Notes under the pieces: model-generated | Databases searched by the model: none | The model's input: the letters and a program-made list of their open reading frames with translations, nothing else | Told to the model about the DNA's origin: nothing | Program-made: the position numbers and the translations under genes | In this document: positions 53,126 to 61,413 of the stretch, piece after piece | Layout of the letters: each line of letters opens with the position of its first letter | How positions within the stretch are numbered: the first letter of the stretch is position 1 | Source: Paenibacillus sp. BIC5C1 | GTDB taxonomy: Bacteria > Bacillota > Bacilli > Paenibacillales > Paenibacillaceae | DNA: 64,000 nucleotides | Direction: 5' to 3' | Assembly (NCBI RefSeq): GCF_032399705.1 | Contig: NZ_CP135922.1 | Span: 3,224,001-3,288,000 of the forward strand

Positions 53126-53434
53126 ATGAATCAACGTTTTCGAATCACTCGATCCATGCAAGAAAATAACGAAGAGAAATCCATTTCCTTGGAAGAATGC
53201 AAACAGTATTTTGCATCCAAACCGGACTTTATGTACTCACCTGTTCTTACCGTTCAGGGGCCAGAGAGCGTCATGTCTATCGATGGGGATTTCTTCATGT
53301 GGACGTATGAGAACCAACAGATTCCATTTCGCCTGTATATGGGAGATCTTTATGTTGCCATTGTCAATGAAGCTGTCGTTCCGCAAATGGTTGAGGTTGC
53401 AACGGATTTGCGAGCCGATGTGGTTGAAGGGTAA
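53126..53434 (+). CDS. Small conserved-looking protein of unknown function
   Basis: A 102-residue acidic soluble protein, starting MNQRFRITRSM and rich in beta-type segments (YSPVLTVQG, SVMSIDGDFFMWTY, PFRLYMGDLYVAIV). No known domain is recognised. It has its own GGAGGC site before ATG 53126 and follows the aminotransferase by 15 bp, so it is in the same transcript; a terminator follows. It may be an accessory protein of the aminotransferase or unrelated. Confidence 0.7.
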   Translation: MNQRFRITRSMQENNEEKSISLEECKQYFASKPDFMYSPVLTVQGPESVMSIDGDFFMWTYENQQIPFRLYMGDLYVAIVNEAVVPQMVEVATDLRADVVEG

Positions 53435-53487
53435 GAAGAGGCCTGAAATGAAGTGCATCTGTACAATCGTATTTATGGAGTTTCGGG

Positions 53488-53513
53488 AAAGTCGCCAATC
53501 TGGCGGCTTTTTT
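53488..53513 (+). terminator. Intrinsic terminator
   Basis: AAAGTCGCC pairs with GGCGGCTTT around a five-base loop, followed by T. Member of the recurrent GTCGCC/GGCGRC group. Confidence 0.9.
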
Positions 53514-53647
53514 GCTGTGAATCTATTCTTCAATTTGCTTATTGAAATATTCAATCGATGGGGGAATTGACGCTCAGGACCTGTTCGTGATAATTTATAT
53601 AAATCACAAAATCCAATAAATCCAATGAGGGAAAGGGGTTTTACGCA

Positions 53648-54148
53648 ATGTCGTCAATTGTGCTTGCAGCTGCCGAAGATATACGAAGCGAGGATTCGGA
53701 ACTATTAATCAAGGAGCTAAGCCAAGAACTAGGGTTGTTATATGGCGGCGATGGGACGGCGGGATTTCAGCCATCCGATGTGGAGACACCGCGAGCAGCC
53801 TTTATTGTAGCGCGTTTGGATGGATATCCGGTAGGTTGCGGAGCCATCAGGCCCCTTGATGACACATCCGTGGAGGTCAAGCGTATGTATACACGTTCTG
53901 ATTTCCGTCGCAAGGGTGTGGCCCAGGCTATTCTGGCCGAAGCGGAACGTCTTGCGCTCGAATTTGGCTACACCAATTTGAAACTGCAGACTGGCCCCAA
54001 GCAGCCGGAGGCGGCGGCCCTTTATGAAAGAGTTGGATACTATCGGATACCGATTTTTCACGGGGACTGGGATCAGGTACTTGCTTATCAAAAAGATCTG
54101 GTACTCAGCGCAACCCACAGAAATGAGCCTTCCTCATTGAACGCATAG
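53648..54148 (+). CDS. GNAT family N-acetyltransferase
   Basis: A 166-residue acetyltransferase. Conserved blocks are VARLDGYPVGCGAIRPL, VEVKRMYTRSDFRRKGVA (acetyl-CoA loop RRKGVA) and LKLQTGPKQPEAAALYERVGY. This pattern matches the YjgM-like small GNATs in Bacillota that use amino acids or similar amines. It stands alone between two terminators. The ATG is preceded by GGGAAAGGGG. Confidence 0.9.
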   Translation: MSSIVLAAAEDIRSEDSELLIKELSQELGLLYGGDGTAGFQPSDVETPRAAFIVARLDGYPVGCGAIRPLDDTSVEVKRMYTRSDFRRKGVAQAILAEAERLALEFGYTNLKLQTGPKQPEAAALYERVGYYRIPIFHGDWDQVLAYQKDLVLSATHRNEPSSLNA

Positions 54149-54166
54149 ATATCATCTATAACAAAT

Positions 54167-54213
54167 GAACCGAAATCTCTTGTCAGCATCCAGAGATTTC
54201 GGTTCGTTTTTTT
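54167..54213. terminator. Intrinsic terminator
   Basis: GAACCGAAATCTCT pairs perfectly with AGAGATTTCGGTTC (54192-54205) and is followed by T7. Convergent genes on both sides. Confidence 0.9.
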
Positions 54214-54254
54214 GGTGTGTGGAAGCCGATGGAGTCAAGAATATCAGAAATCCT

Positions 54255-55529
54255 TTACTCTTTTATAACAGAGGCATTGACAGCGCCTTCCATCTGATTA
54301 TTGTAAGTACGGAATAATCCAAGGCGCCAGAAGGCAGCTCCCTTAAGATCATATCGCTTGGCAAGACCCAGTTTATCATCTATGGAAGATGAAGTTTCAC
54401 TATTTAAGCTGATACCGAGCAAAAGTTTTTGCTTGGAGACGCCAGCATCCAGCGCAAGCTGGATGGCCTGATCCACAAGGCTGTTCGGCTCGGGAACCTG
54501 CGATTTGGTGCCGACGGGATTATATTGGTAAGCCATAATGATGATGTCGTCTGCCAACGAAGCGAGCGTTTTGTAATCATAGCCTTTATACGCACTATTT
54601 AATGGAGGGACCGCCAAGGATAGAGCGATATCTTTAGGTAAAGAATCCTTCAGCTGCTTGACGTAATTGTTCAGCAGTTTCTGTTGCTCTACAGCGTCCA
54701 GTTTAAAACCCAGTCCTTCAAAATCAAGAACAACGCCTCCAAAACCATTCTCAGCTATGGCAGCAGTTATCCCCTCAATGGATTTCTGGCGCATGCTGCT
54801 ATCACTCAGCACCTTGGTCAATTCTCCATTACCATCCAAAGCATACACCATAAGATACGGTTTAATACTCTGATTCGCTGCATCGGCAACGATGGATTGA
54901 GGTGTAACGTCCCCGGCAGCAGCTGGGAGGCGGTACTCATCACCCTGAAGCGTAAATTGTCCTTCGCGATCAATGCGACTCCAGCCAAAAGAGACAGAGT
55001 TCATCGAAGACACCAAATCGATTTCCTTATAGGATTGCAGCGCATAGAAAGCTCTTAAATGCATTTCGCGTTGAGGTGAAACAAGAGAAACGGTGCGAGA
55101 GGACTGGTTCCAGCCGACACCAACACCGAACTGACTACTGAACGAACTGAGTGGAATAAGCACACGACCTTCTCGCTGAACCGGTGGCGCTGCGAGCTTC
55201 ACTTTTTCTCCATTGACGGTTGCTATAGTGCTTCCCACTTGAAGCAGAACTTCCGTCGCCTGACCTTTTACTTTTCCAATCGCTTTTACGGTTTGTGCCT
55301 TGCTGTTCCAGGTAATATTAATTCCCAGGGCTTCGCCAACGGTCCGGAACGGAACATAGGTAACGCCTTTATCAATCCGAGGGTCTGCATCGAATTTCAG
55401 AGGAACATCATCCAGCAAGACCGAAATGACCGGTGCAGCATAGGCATCATTAAGGTTTGCAGTGGTTCCGAGCAAGGATATGGCAAGAATAGTGGCAGCA
55501 GCAGTCTTTCCTATTCGTGTATGTAACAT
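54255..55529 (-). CDS. Secreted copper-amine-oxidase-N/stalk domain protein with GH18-like catalytic region
   Basis: A 424-residue exported protein. Signal peptide residues 1-31 (basic start, hydrophobic core, cut near AYA). Residues about 33-150 form a copper amine oxidase N-terminal-like domain (ISVLLDDVPLKFD, GVTYVPFRTVGEALG, RVLIPLSSFSSQFG), common as a wall-surface module in Paenibacillus. Residues 155-424 follow the GH18 fold; GFGGVVLDFEG keeps the catalytic Glu (271) but has lost the first Asp of DxxDxDxE. This resembles YdhD/YaaH-like spore or cell wall hydrolases. Start at 55529 has GGAGGAAAG upstream; ATG 55556 has none. Confidence 0.85.
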   Translation of the reverse strand: MLHTRIGKTAAATILAISLLGTTANLNDAYAAPVISVLLDDVPLKFDADPRIDKGVTYVPFRTVGEALGINITWNSKAQTVKAIGKVKGQATEVLLQVGSTIATVNGEKVKLAAPPVQREGRVLIPLSSFSSQFGVGVGWNQSSRTVSLVSPQREMHLRAFYALQSYKEIDLVSSMNSVSFGWSRIDREGQFTLQGDEYRLPAAAGDVTPQSIVADAANQSIKPYLMVYALDGNGELTKVLSDSSMRQKSIEGITAAIAENGFGGVVLDFEGLGFKLDAVEQQKLLNNYVKQLKDSLPKDIALSLAVPPLNSAYKGYDYKTLASLADDIIIMAYQYNPVGTKSQVPEPNSLVDQAIQLALDAGVSKQKLLLGISLNSETSSSIDDKLGLAKRYDLKGAAFWRLGLFRTYNNQMEGAVNASVIKE

Positions 55530-55615
55530 GTTTTTTGCTTTCCTCCAACTCATCAAATATAGTAGAATTGCATCTCATCTAAATGAAATCTAGCATAAGT
55601 TAGTATAGCAAAATT

Positions 55616-55644
55616 TTCATAGAGTTCCAATTACAAGATATAAT
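55616..55644 (+). promoter_or_regulatory. SigA-type promoter of the aminopeptidase gene
   Basis: TTCATA (55616-55621) and TATAAT (55639-55644), 17-bp spacer, about 60 bp before the start codon. Confidence 0.6.
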
Positions 55645-55706
55645 GGACGTATGAAGAGTAACAATTGAAACAGCGAAATTAATTTTAGTAGGGGAGGAGA
55701 ATGCTA

Positions 55707-56936
55707 TTGGATTTTCATGAAAAATTACAGCGTTACGCAGCACTTGTGATCAACATTGGTGTACATATTCAGAGGGGACAAATACTTGTCATAACCGCGC
55801 CGATAGCGGCTGCGGCGTTTGTTCGACTAGTTGTAAAACATGCTTATGGGGCAGGCGCTTACGATGTTTATATCGAGTGGAGCGACGATGAGATTACGCG
55901 TTTGAAGTATGAACTTGCACCGGATTCGGTGTTCCACGAATATCCTGCGTTCCGGGTAGCCGGATGGGAAACTTTTGCCGAAAATAATGCTGCTTTCCTG
56001 ACGATCACTGCACCCAATCCCGATCTTCTACATGGAATAGATCCACAGCGAATCATGAATTCGAATGCATCCAAAGGTAAGGCATTAGCCAAATTTCGCA
56101 GCTACGGCATGTCCAACAAGGTCAGTTGGTCTATAGTTACGGTTCCCTCAATGGCTTGGGCAGCCAAGGTGTTTCCTGATGTTGTCGAGGAGCATTTGAT
56201 CGATACGATGTGGGAAGCTATTTTTGACGTTACGAGGATTAATTCGGACGATCCCGTTGAGGCATGGAAGACGCATCTTGAGCTGCTTAGAAACAAGACG
56301 AATCAACTTAATCGTAAAAAGTATCGAGCACTGCGATACCGTGGTCCTGGTACCGATCTGCGGATAGAATTGTCGCCTAAACATATCTGGGTTAGTGATG
56401 CGGATAACATCAACGAAAAGGGTGCTTCATTTTTGGCAAACATTCCGTCAGAAGAAGTATGGACTGTTCCGTTAAAGCAGGGCGTGAACGGCACGGTTCG
56501 CAGTACTAAGCCGTTAAGTTATGAAGGATATTTAATCGATGATTTCTCCTTGACGTTTGAAAACGGGAAAATTATTAATATTCAAGCAGCGCAAGGGCTT
56601 GAGGTGCTAAGTAAACTAATTAGCGTCGATGAAGGCGCGGCGTATCTGGGCGAGATTGCGCTGGTACCTCATCATTCCCCGATTTCGGAATCAGGGCTTG
56701 TTTTTTATAACTCTCTCTTTGACGAAAATGCATCCAACCATCTTGCGATCGGTAATGCGTATTCCTTCTGTCTTGAGGGAGGGAACGAGATGACTGAAGC
56801 GGAAAAGGCGGCAAACGGTGTGAACTCAAGCCTCATTCATGTCGACTTTATGATTGGATCGGCTAATATGGATATTGATGGAGAACTTGCAGATGGTGAT
56901 TTGGAACCTGTGTTTCGTCACGGTAACTGGGCGTGA
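55707..56936 (+). CDS. M29 family aminopeptidase
   Basis: A 409-residue metallo-aminopeptidase of the thermophilic aminopeptidase/AmpS family. N-terminal LQRYAALVINIGVHIQRGQ is typical; the C-terminal half carries the two-metal site region: GEIALVP, SGLVFYNSLFDENASNHLAIGNAY and HVDFMIGS, with conserved Glu, His and Asp ligands. It releases N-terminal residues from peptides in the cytosol. TTG 55707 is taken because GGGGAGGAG ends 7 bases before it; ATG 55701 is only one base away from it. A TetR gene follows 50 bp downstream. Confidence 0.9.
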   Translation: MDFHEKLQRYAALVINIGVHIQRGQILVITAPIAAAAFVRLVVKHAYGAGAYDVYIEWSDDEITRLKYELAPDSVFHEYPAFRVAGWETFAENNAAFLTITAPNPDLLHGIDPQRIMNSNASKGKALAKFRSYGMSNKVSWSIVTVPSMAWAAKVFPDVVEEHLIDTMWEAIFDVTRINSDDPVEAWKTHLELLRNKTNQLNRKKYRALRYRGPGTDLRIELSPKHIWVSDADNINEKGASFLANIPSEEVWTVPLKQGVNGTVRSTKPLSYEGYLIDDFSLTFENGKIINIQAAQGLEVLSKLISVDEGAAYLGEIALVPHHSPISESGLVFYNSLFDENASNHLAIGNAYSFCLEGGNEMTEAEKAANGVNSSLIHVDFMIGSANMDIDGELADGDLEPVFRHGNWA

Positions 56937-56986
56937 AATTAATATTCATGGATCAATAACTGGTAATAAAGCGGAGGAGGATTCAA

Positions 56987-57661
56987 ATGTCACCCAGAAA
57001 CATACTAAAGGACCAACAAATGAGAAAGGAACGCATCGAGCACATCTTGGATTCAGCATTACAAACCATGGCCAAACGTGGAATTGATTCAACCAATATT
57101 AAAGATATTGCCAAGGAAGCAAAACTTAGCGTCGGCAATATTTATACTTACTTTACATCGAAGGATGAAATTTTCAGTGAGGTTCTGCTTCGAGGACAAA
57201 CAATGTATGGAAGGACCATTGCACTGCTAGCAGACCTGGATATAGACCCTCGTGAAAAACTATTTGAGATTGGTAAAGGCTGGTTATCAAACGAGAGTAA
57301 TTGGGCCTTCACCATCATGTTGCAAAGTATACGAACGAATCAGGCCGTCAGCACCGAAATAAAACAAGCTGCAACCCAGAGATTTACCGACAATCTGGAA
57401 CCTTTGGCAGAGATCTTTCGCCAAGGACAGAACGCCGGAGGCATCATACAAGGAGATGCTCGGCAACTTGCGTTTTATTTTGTAAGTCTGATTCAAGGTC
57501 TGACCTTGCAGCTCGCTCCAGGTTATGAAATACAAGTAGATATTGACCCGGAGAAAATCGTTCGTCTTTTTATGATACCAGAGAAAGAGGGTTCAACAAG
57601 CGATCTGTTTAAGAAAAACAATGATTTAAGTTACATAAATAAAAAAATGTTTGACAGGTAA
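56987..57661 (+). CDS. TetR/AcrR family transcriptional regulator
   Basis: A 224-residue TetR-type regulator. HTH: IDSTNIKDIAKEAKLSVGNIYTYF with the following SKDEIFSEVLL helix. The C-terminal region contains FRQGQNAGGIIQGDARQLAFYFVSLIQG. GGAGGAGG precedes the ATG. It probably forms a unit with the aminopeptidase gene and may also act on the sulfur operon downstream, whose promoter begins inside its last codons. Confidence 0.9.
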   Translation: MSPRNILKDQQMRKERIEHILDSALQTMAKRGIDSTNIKDIAKEAKLSVGNIYTYFTSKDEIFSEVLLRGQTMYGRTIALLADLDIDPREKLFEIGKGWLSNESNWAFTIMLQSIRTNQAVSTEIKQAATQRFTDNLEPLAEIFRQGQNAGGIIQGDARQLAFYFVSLIQGLTLQLAPGYEIQVDIDPEKIVRLFMIPEKEGSTSDLFKKNNDLSYINKKMFDR

Positions 57662-57678
57662 GAAATGGTATTGATAAT
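57651..57678 (+). promoter_or_regulatory. Promoter of the organosulfur operon
   Basis: TTGACA (57651-57656) and GATAAT (57673-57678) are 16 bp apart. The -35 lies in the last codons of the TetR gene. A leader of about 155 bases separates it from the ATPase gene. Confidence 0.6.
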
Positions 57679-57729
57679 ATATCGTATAACAAAACGAACC
57701 GAAATTCACTTTGTTGATTTGGTCACATT

Positions 57730-57785
57730 GAGATTTACACTGCACCGCTTTATACGCTGTGGGAATGGGTAAATCTCTTTTTTTT
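57730..57785 (+). terminator. Leader terminator before the organosulfur operon
   Basis: GAGATTTAC (57730-57738) pairs perfectly with GTAAATCTC (57769-57777), with a further internal stem (CACTGC/GCTGTG), followed by T8. It lies between a plausible promoter and the first gene, so it may be an attenuator; it could also simply end the TetR transcript. Confidence 0.75.
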
Positions 57786-57843
57786 GAATCAAATCCAAGT
57801 AAACAAGTAAGTATTATTGATTAAATGCGAAAGGGTGTCTTTA

Positions 57844-58620
57844 ATGTCTGGGGATATGCTTATGATCAGCGATCTGAACAAAACGTTTGTCGCCCCTGTT
57901 GGCGAAATCATTGCATTAAACAACATTCAGCTCAACGTTCGAAAAGGTGAATTAGTAACCATCATTGGTCCGAGCGGATGTGGTAAAAGCACTTTGCTTA
58001 AAATTGTGGCTGGCTTAGATATGCAGTATACGGGAACCGTTTTGCTCAACGGAAAACCTATTACAGGCCCCAGCATAGAGAAAGGATTTATTTTTCAGGA
58101 GCCCCGGCTATTCCCATGGTTAACGGTGGAGAAAAACATTGCATCTAATCTCTCTCTTAGAGATCCGAATGTGCGCAAAAAGGTGGAGGACCTGATTGAG
58201 CTGGTCCGTTTAAAAGGATTTGAAAAATCATATCCTCGCGAATTATCGGGTGGTATGGCTCAGCGCGTCTCCATTGCCAGAGCATTGCTGCGTAATCCGG
58301 ATGTATTACTGCTCGATGAGCCGTTCGGAGCACTCGATGCATTTACTCGCTCTCATTTGCAGGAAGTGCTGCTTGATATTTGGCAACGTAATGGAACAAC
58401 CATGCTGTTTGTAACCCATGATCTCGATGAAGCCGTCTTCCTGGGGGAACGAGTCGTCATTATGAATCCGCGTCCAGGCCATATTCGAAGTATTCTTTCG
58501 ATTGACTTGCCTTTTCCCCGAAAAAGATCAGGTAGTGCGTTTCAGGAGATGCGCAGACTGGTATTAAATGAGTTCGAAAAGGTAGATGAGCCTTTATATG
58601 ACGTAGGCGGCGGTATATAG
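57844..58620 (+). CDS. Sulfonate/nitrate/taurine-type ABC transporter ATPase
   Basis: A 258-residue ATPase of the SsuB/TauB/NrtD family. Walker [10 protein letters not shown] (42-50), Q-loop FQEPRLFPW, signature LSGGMAQR, Walker [13 protein letters not shown], and switch His in FVTHDLDEA. It powers uptake through the two permeases encoded downstream. AAAGGGTG precedes ATG 57844. First gene of an ATPase-binding protein-permease-permease-monooxygenase operon. Confidence 0.93.
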   Translation: MSGDMLMISDLNKTFVAPVGEIIALNNIQLNVRKGELVTIIGPSGCGKSTLLKIVAGLDMQYTGTVLLNGKPITGPSIEKGFIFQEPRLFPWLTVEKNIASNLSLRDPNVRKKVEDLIELVRLKGFEKSYPRELSGGMAQRVSIARALLRNPDVLLLDEPFGALDAFTRSHLQEVLLDIWQRNGTTMLFVTHDLDEAVFLGERVVIMNPRPGHIRSILSIDLPFPRKRSGSAFQEMRRLVLNEFEKVDEPLYDVGGGI

Positions 58621-58673
58621 CGTAATCCATAGACGAATAAGGATGTACAGCATATTAAAGGGAGAGTGATTAT

Positions 58674-59684
58674 ATGAAAAAATCTCATCTGGTTCTAGTT
58701 ATGGTGCTCGCGTTGTCTTTATTGACAATGGCTTGTGCATCCAAAACTTCAAATGAAAATGCAAGTGGTTCAGGTACGAGCCAAAATGTAACCGTGAAAA
58801 TCGGGATTCAGGGCAGCGGTGGCTTATTCGGTAAAGCACGCGAAGAAAAATGGTTTGAACAAGAATTTGAAAAAACAGGTGCCAAAGTGGAATGGATCGA
58901 GTTTCAGAGCGGACCGCCCATGACAGAGGCAATTGCATCCAATAAGCTGGATATTGCCAGCCTGGGGAACATGCCAATTATCGCGGCACAAGCCGCAAAT
59001 ATTCCTTTCAAAATCGTATCGCAAGTTCTGGACGGAAAAAATAACGTTGCAATTATTGTACCTGCTGGTAGTACCGCTCAGTCACTTAGTGACCTGAAAG
59101 GCAAAAAGATTGCCGTTACAAAAGGAAGCAATGCTTACAACTTTTTATACCGTGGTTTGGAGAAATCTGGTTTAACGGATAAAGATTTTGAAATCATTCA
59201 GTTACAGCCAGATGAGACACAGTCTGCGTTTGAAACCGGCAGTGTGGATGCCTGGGCGACATGGGACCCTTACATTACACTCAATACCTTAACTGGAAAA
59301 GGAAAAGTGCTGTCCGACGGAGAGCAGCTTGGTGTATTGTCGCCTTCATTTACGATTGCGGGAACTGGTTTTGCAGAGGAACATCCAGAGCTTGTTACTC
59401 TGTACTTGAAGGTAGTTAATAAAGCATTGAAGTGGGAAAGCGAGCATGAAACCGAAGCGATCGACAGATATGCAGCTGAACGTAATGTTCCTGCCAGTGT
59501 AATCAGTGGGACATTCGAACGTTCCCGCATGATTAACACGTCAGTTAATGAAGATATCGTAAACGAAATGCAGCAAACTGCGGATTTTCAATACGAAATG
59601 AAGAACATTCGAAATCAGGTCGTCATCAAATCAATAACGGACAATCAATATATCGACGCAGCTCTCAAGGATCCACTGAAATAA
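58674..59684 (+). CDS. Aliphatic-sulfonate-type substrate-binding lipoprotein
   Basis: A 336-residue solute-binding lipoprotein, SsuA/TauA-like. The lipobox ends in LTMAC with lipidated Cys21. VKIGIQGSGG, DIASLGNMPIIAAQAANIPFKIV, and WATWDPYITL are typical of this family, which binds sulfonates, taurine or related sulfur compounds. It sits 53 bp after the ATPase gene. The monooxygenase at the end of the operon supports an organosulfur ligand. Confidence 0.92.
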   Translation: MKKSHLVLVMVLALSLLTMACASKTSNENASGSGTSQNVTVKIGIQGSGGLFGKAREEKWFEQEFEKTGAKVEWIEFQSGPPMTEAIASNKLDIASLGNMPIIAAQAANIPFKIVSQVLDGKNNVAIIVPAGSTAQSLSDLKGKKIAVTKGSNAYNFLYRGLEKSGLTDKDFEIIQLQPDETQSAFETGSVDAWATWDPYITLNTLTGKGKVLSDGEQLGVLSPSFTIAGTGFAEEHPELVTLYLKVVNKALKWESEHETEAIDRYAAERNVPASVISGTFERSRMINTSVNEDIVNEMQQTADFQYEMKNIRNQVVIKSITDNQYIDAALKDPLK

Positions 59685-59720
59685 ACATAATGACCCCTAT
59701 AGAAGAGAGGCGTTCACTAC

Positions 59721-60572
59721 ATGCAGATGCGTGCGGAAAAGGCGGTTATCCCGCCTTTAATTCCAAAGAAAAACTCGGTTAAGAGGCGAAAACTTTACTT
59801 AAGGGCTAGCAATACGGTACTAGGGCTTTTCGTTCCGGTGACTCTGCTACTCGTGTGGGAGGTGGCCGGGGTTATGGGATATTTGAACCCCGTTCTACTG
59901 CCAACGCCAAGCAGTATATGGAAAGAGCTTGTCAGCATGACGGAGACGGGTGAACTTGTGAAGCATTTGGGCATATCAACGTGGAGAGCTCTGCTTGGTT
60001 TTCTAATCGGAGGTGGTCTTGGCCTATGCATGGGTTTGTGGGTGGGATTCTCTTACAAGACAGAGCGACTGCTGGACCCTTCTTTTCAAATGTTGCGGAC
60101 GCTGCCCCACTTGGCCATTGCTCCCCTGTTCATTTTGTGGTTCGGTTTCGGTGAAACTTCAAAATTGTTGCTGATCGCTAAAGGCGCTTTCTTTCCGCTG
60201 TATGTTAATACTTTTCTGGGTATCCGATCGGTTGACAGCAAGCTTTTTGATGTAGGAAAGGTGCTGCAATTCAGCAAATGGCAGATGATCACGAAGTTAA
60301 TTCTTCCCGCATCTCTGCCGAATATCTTTCTGGGTATCCGATTATCCGTCAGTGTCGCCTGGCTGGGTTTGGTCGTTGCCGAATTGATGGGTTCTAGTGC
60401 AGGCTTGGGTTACCTGATCAATGATGCCAGATCGTTCTCACTGACCACCGTAGTGTTTGTGGGAATCATTGTTTTTGCTGTCGTGGGAAAACTATCAGAT
60501 TCCATCATTAAGTTTCTGGAAGCGAGAGCGTTACGGTGGCAAGACGGTTTTAAAGGAGAAGAATCAAAATGA
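59721..60572 (+). CDS. SsuC-type ABC permease (first of two)
   Basis: A 283-residue permease with six helices. The EAA-type motif lies in DVGKVLQFSKWQMITKLILP and the N-terminus has LLVWEVAGVMGYLNPVLLPTP. It overlaps the next permease gene by four bases (ATGA). GAGAGGCG lies upstream of ATG 59721; ATG 59727 is also possible. The two permeases are similar and probably act as a heterodimer. Confidence 0.92.
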   Translation: MQMRAEKAVIPPLIPKKNSVKRRKLYLRASNTVLGLFVPVTLLLVWEVAGVMGYLNPVLLPTPSSIWKELVSMTETGELVKHLGISTWRALLGFLIGGGLGLCMGLWVGFSYKTERLLDPSFQMLRTLPHLAIAPLFILWFGFGETSKLLLIAKGAFFPLYVNTFLGIRSVDSKLFDVGKVLQFSKWQMITKLILPASLPNIFLGIRLSVSVAWLGLVVAELMGSSAGLGYLINDARSFSLTTVVFVGIIVFAVVGKLSDSIIKFLEARALRWQDGFKGEESK

Positions 60573-61381
60573 GCAAGCTGGAGATTGGAAAACAAACCGA
60601 ACGAGCAGGAGACTGGCTGAGCAGAATTCCGGGTCGTCTTCACGGGTGGATTATTCCGTTAGCTATTCTCCTCATCTGGGAATTGGCTTCTGCCCTTCAG
60701 CTGGTTTCAGCGACTATGCTACCTGCTCCTTCCAAGATTGCAGAGCAGTTCATGCGTCTAATCTTGAACGGCGAGTTGCTGGAACATCTCGGGATCAGCT
60801 CCTATCGAGCGGGCTTGGGATTTCTGCTTGGAACAGCTGCCGGGCTCATGCTCGGTCTATCCACAGGGCTTGGGAAATTAGCAGAGCGCACACTTGACCC
60901 CTCATTACAGATGCTGCGGATGATCCCGCTCCTTTCCCTTATTCCACTATTCATTTTATGGTTTGGTGTAGGAGAGTTTTCAAAAATTCTAATGATCTCG
61001 CTAGGCGCGTTTTTTCCTGTATATGTGAATACATTTCTCGGTATACGAAACGTTGATATGAAGCTGATTGAAGTCTCCCGGATTTACCAGTATTCAAAAT
61101 GGGAGCTACTCGGAAAACTCATTATTCCTGCGGCGCTTCCCAATATTCTACTTGGAGTCAGATTGTCTCTGGGCGCGGCGTGGCTAGTCCTTGTTGTGGC
61201 TGAAATGATGGGAACCAGCGCAGGTGTCGGCTACATGATACAGGATGCCCGTGCTTACTCGCAAACGGATATTGTATTTGTCGGTATTGTAGTCTTTGCG
61301 GTTGTAGGAAAGCTCTCGGATTCGACTGTCCGGCTCCTTGAAAACAGATGGCTTCGCTGGCGAGATACGTTCAAAGGGTAA
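60569..61381 (+). CDS. SsuC-type ABC permease (second of two)
   Basis: A 270-residue permease similar to the one upstream along its length (LLIWELASALQLVSATMLPAPSK, EVSRIYQYSKWELLGKLIIP, AEMMGTSAGVGYMIQDAR). Most SsuC systems use a homodimer; two different subunits in one operon suggest duplication with specialisation. The start overlaps the previous stop. Confidence 0.92.
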   Translation: MSKLEIGKQTERAGDWLSRIPGRLHGWIIPLAILLIWELASALQLVSATMLPAPSKIAEQFMRLILNGELLEHLGISSYRAGLGFLLGTAAGLMLGLSTGLGKLAERTLDPSLQMLRMIPLLSLIPLFILWFGVGEFSKILMISLGAFFPVYVNTFLGIRNVDMKLIEVSRIYQYSKWELLGKLIIPAALPNILLGVRLSLGAAWLVLVVAEMMGTSAGVGYMIQDARAYSQTDIVFVGIVVFAVVGKLSDSTVRLLENRWLRWRDTFKG

Positions 61382-61413
61382 TCCGATAATTGAAACAAGA
61401 AGGGAAGATTTAT

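Noticed and set aside
57684..57730. S-box or T-box riboswitch before the organosulfur operon
   Set aside because: The leader is too short and lacks the conserved blocks of either class.
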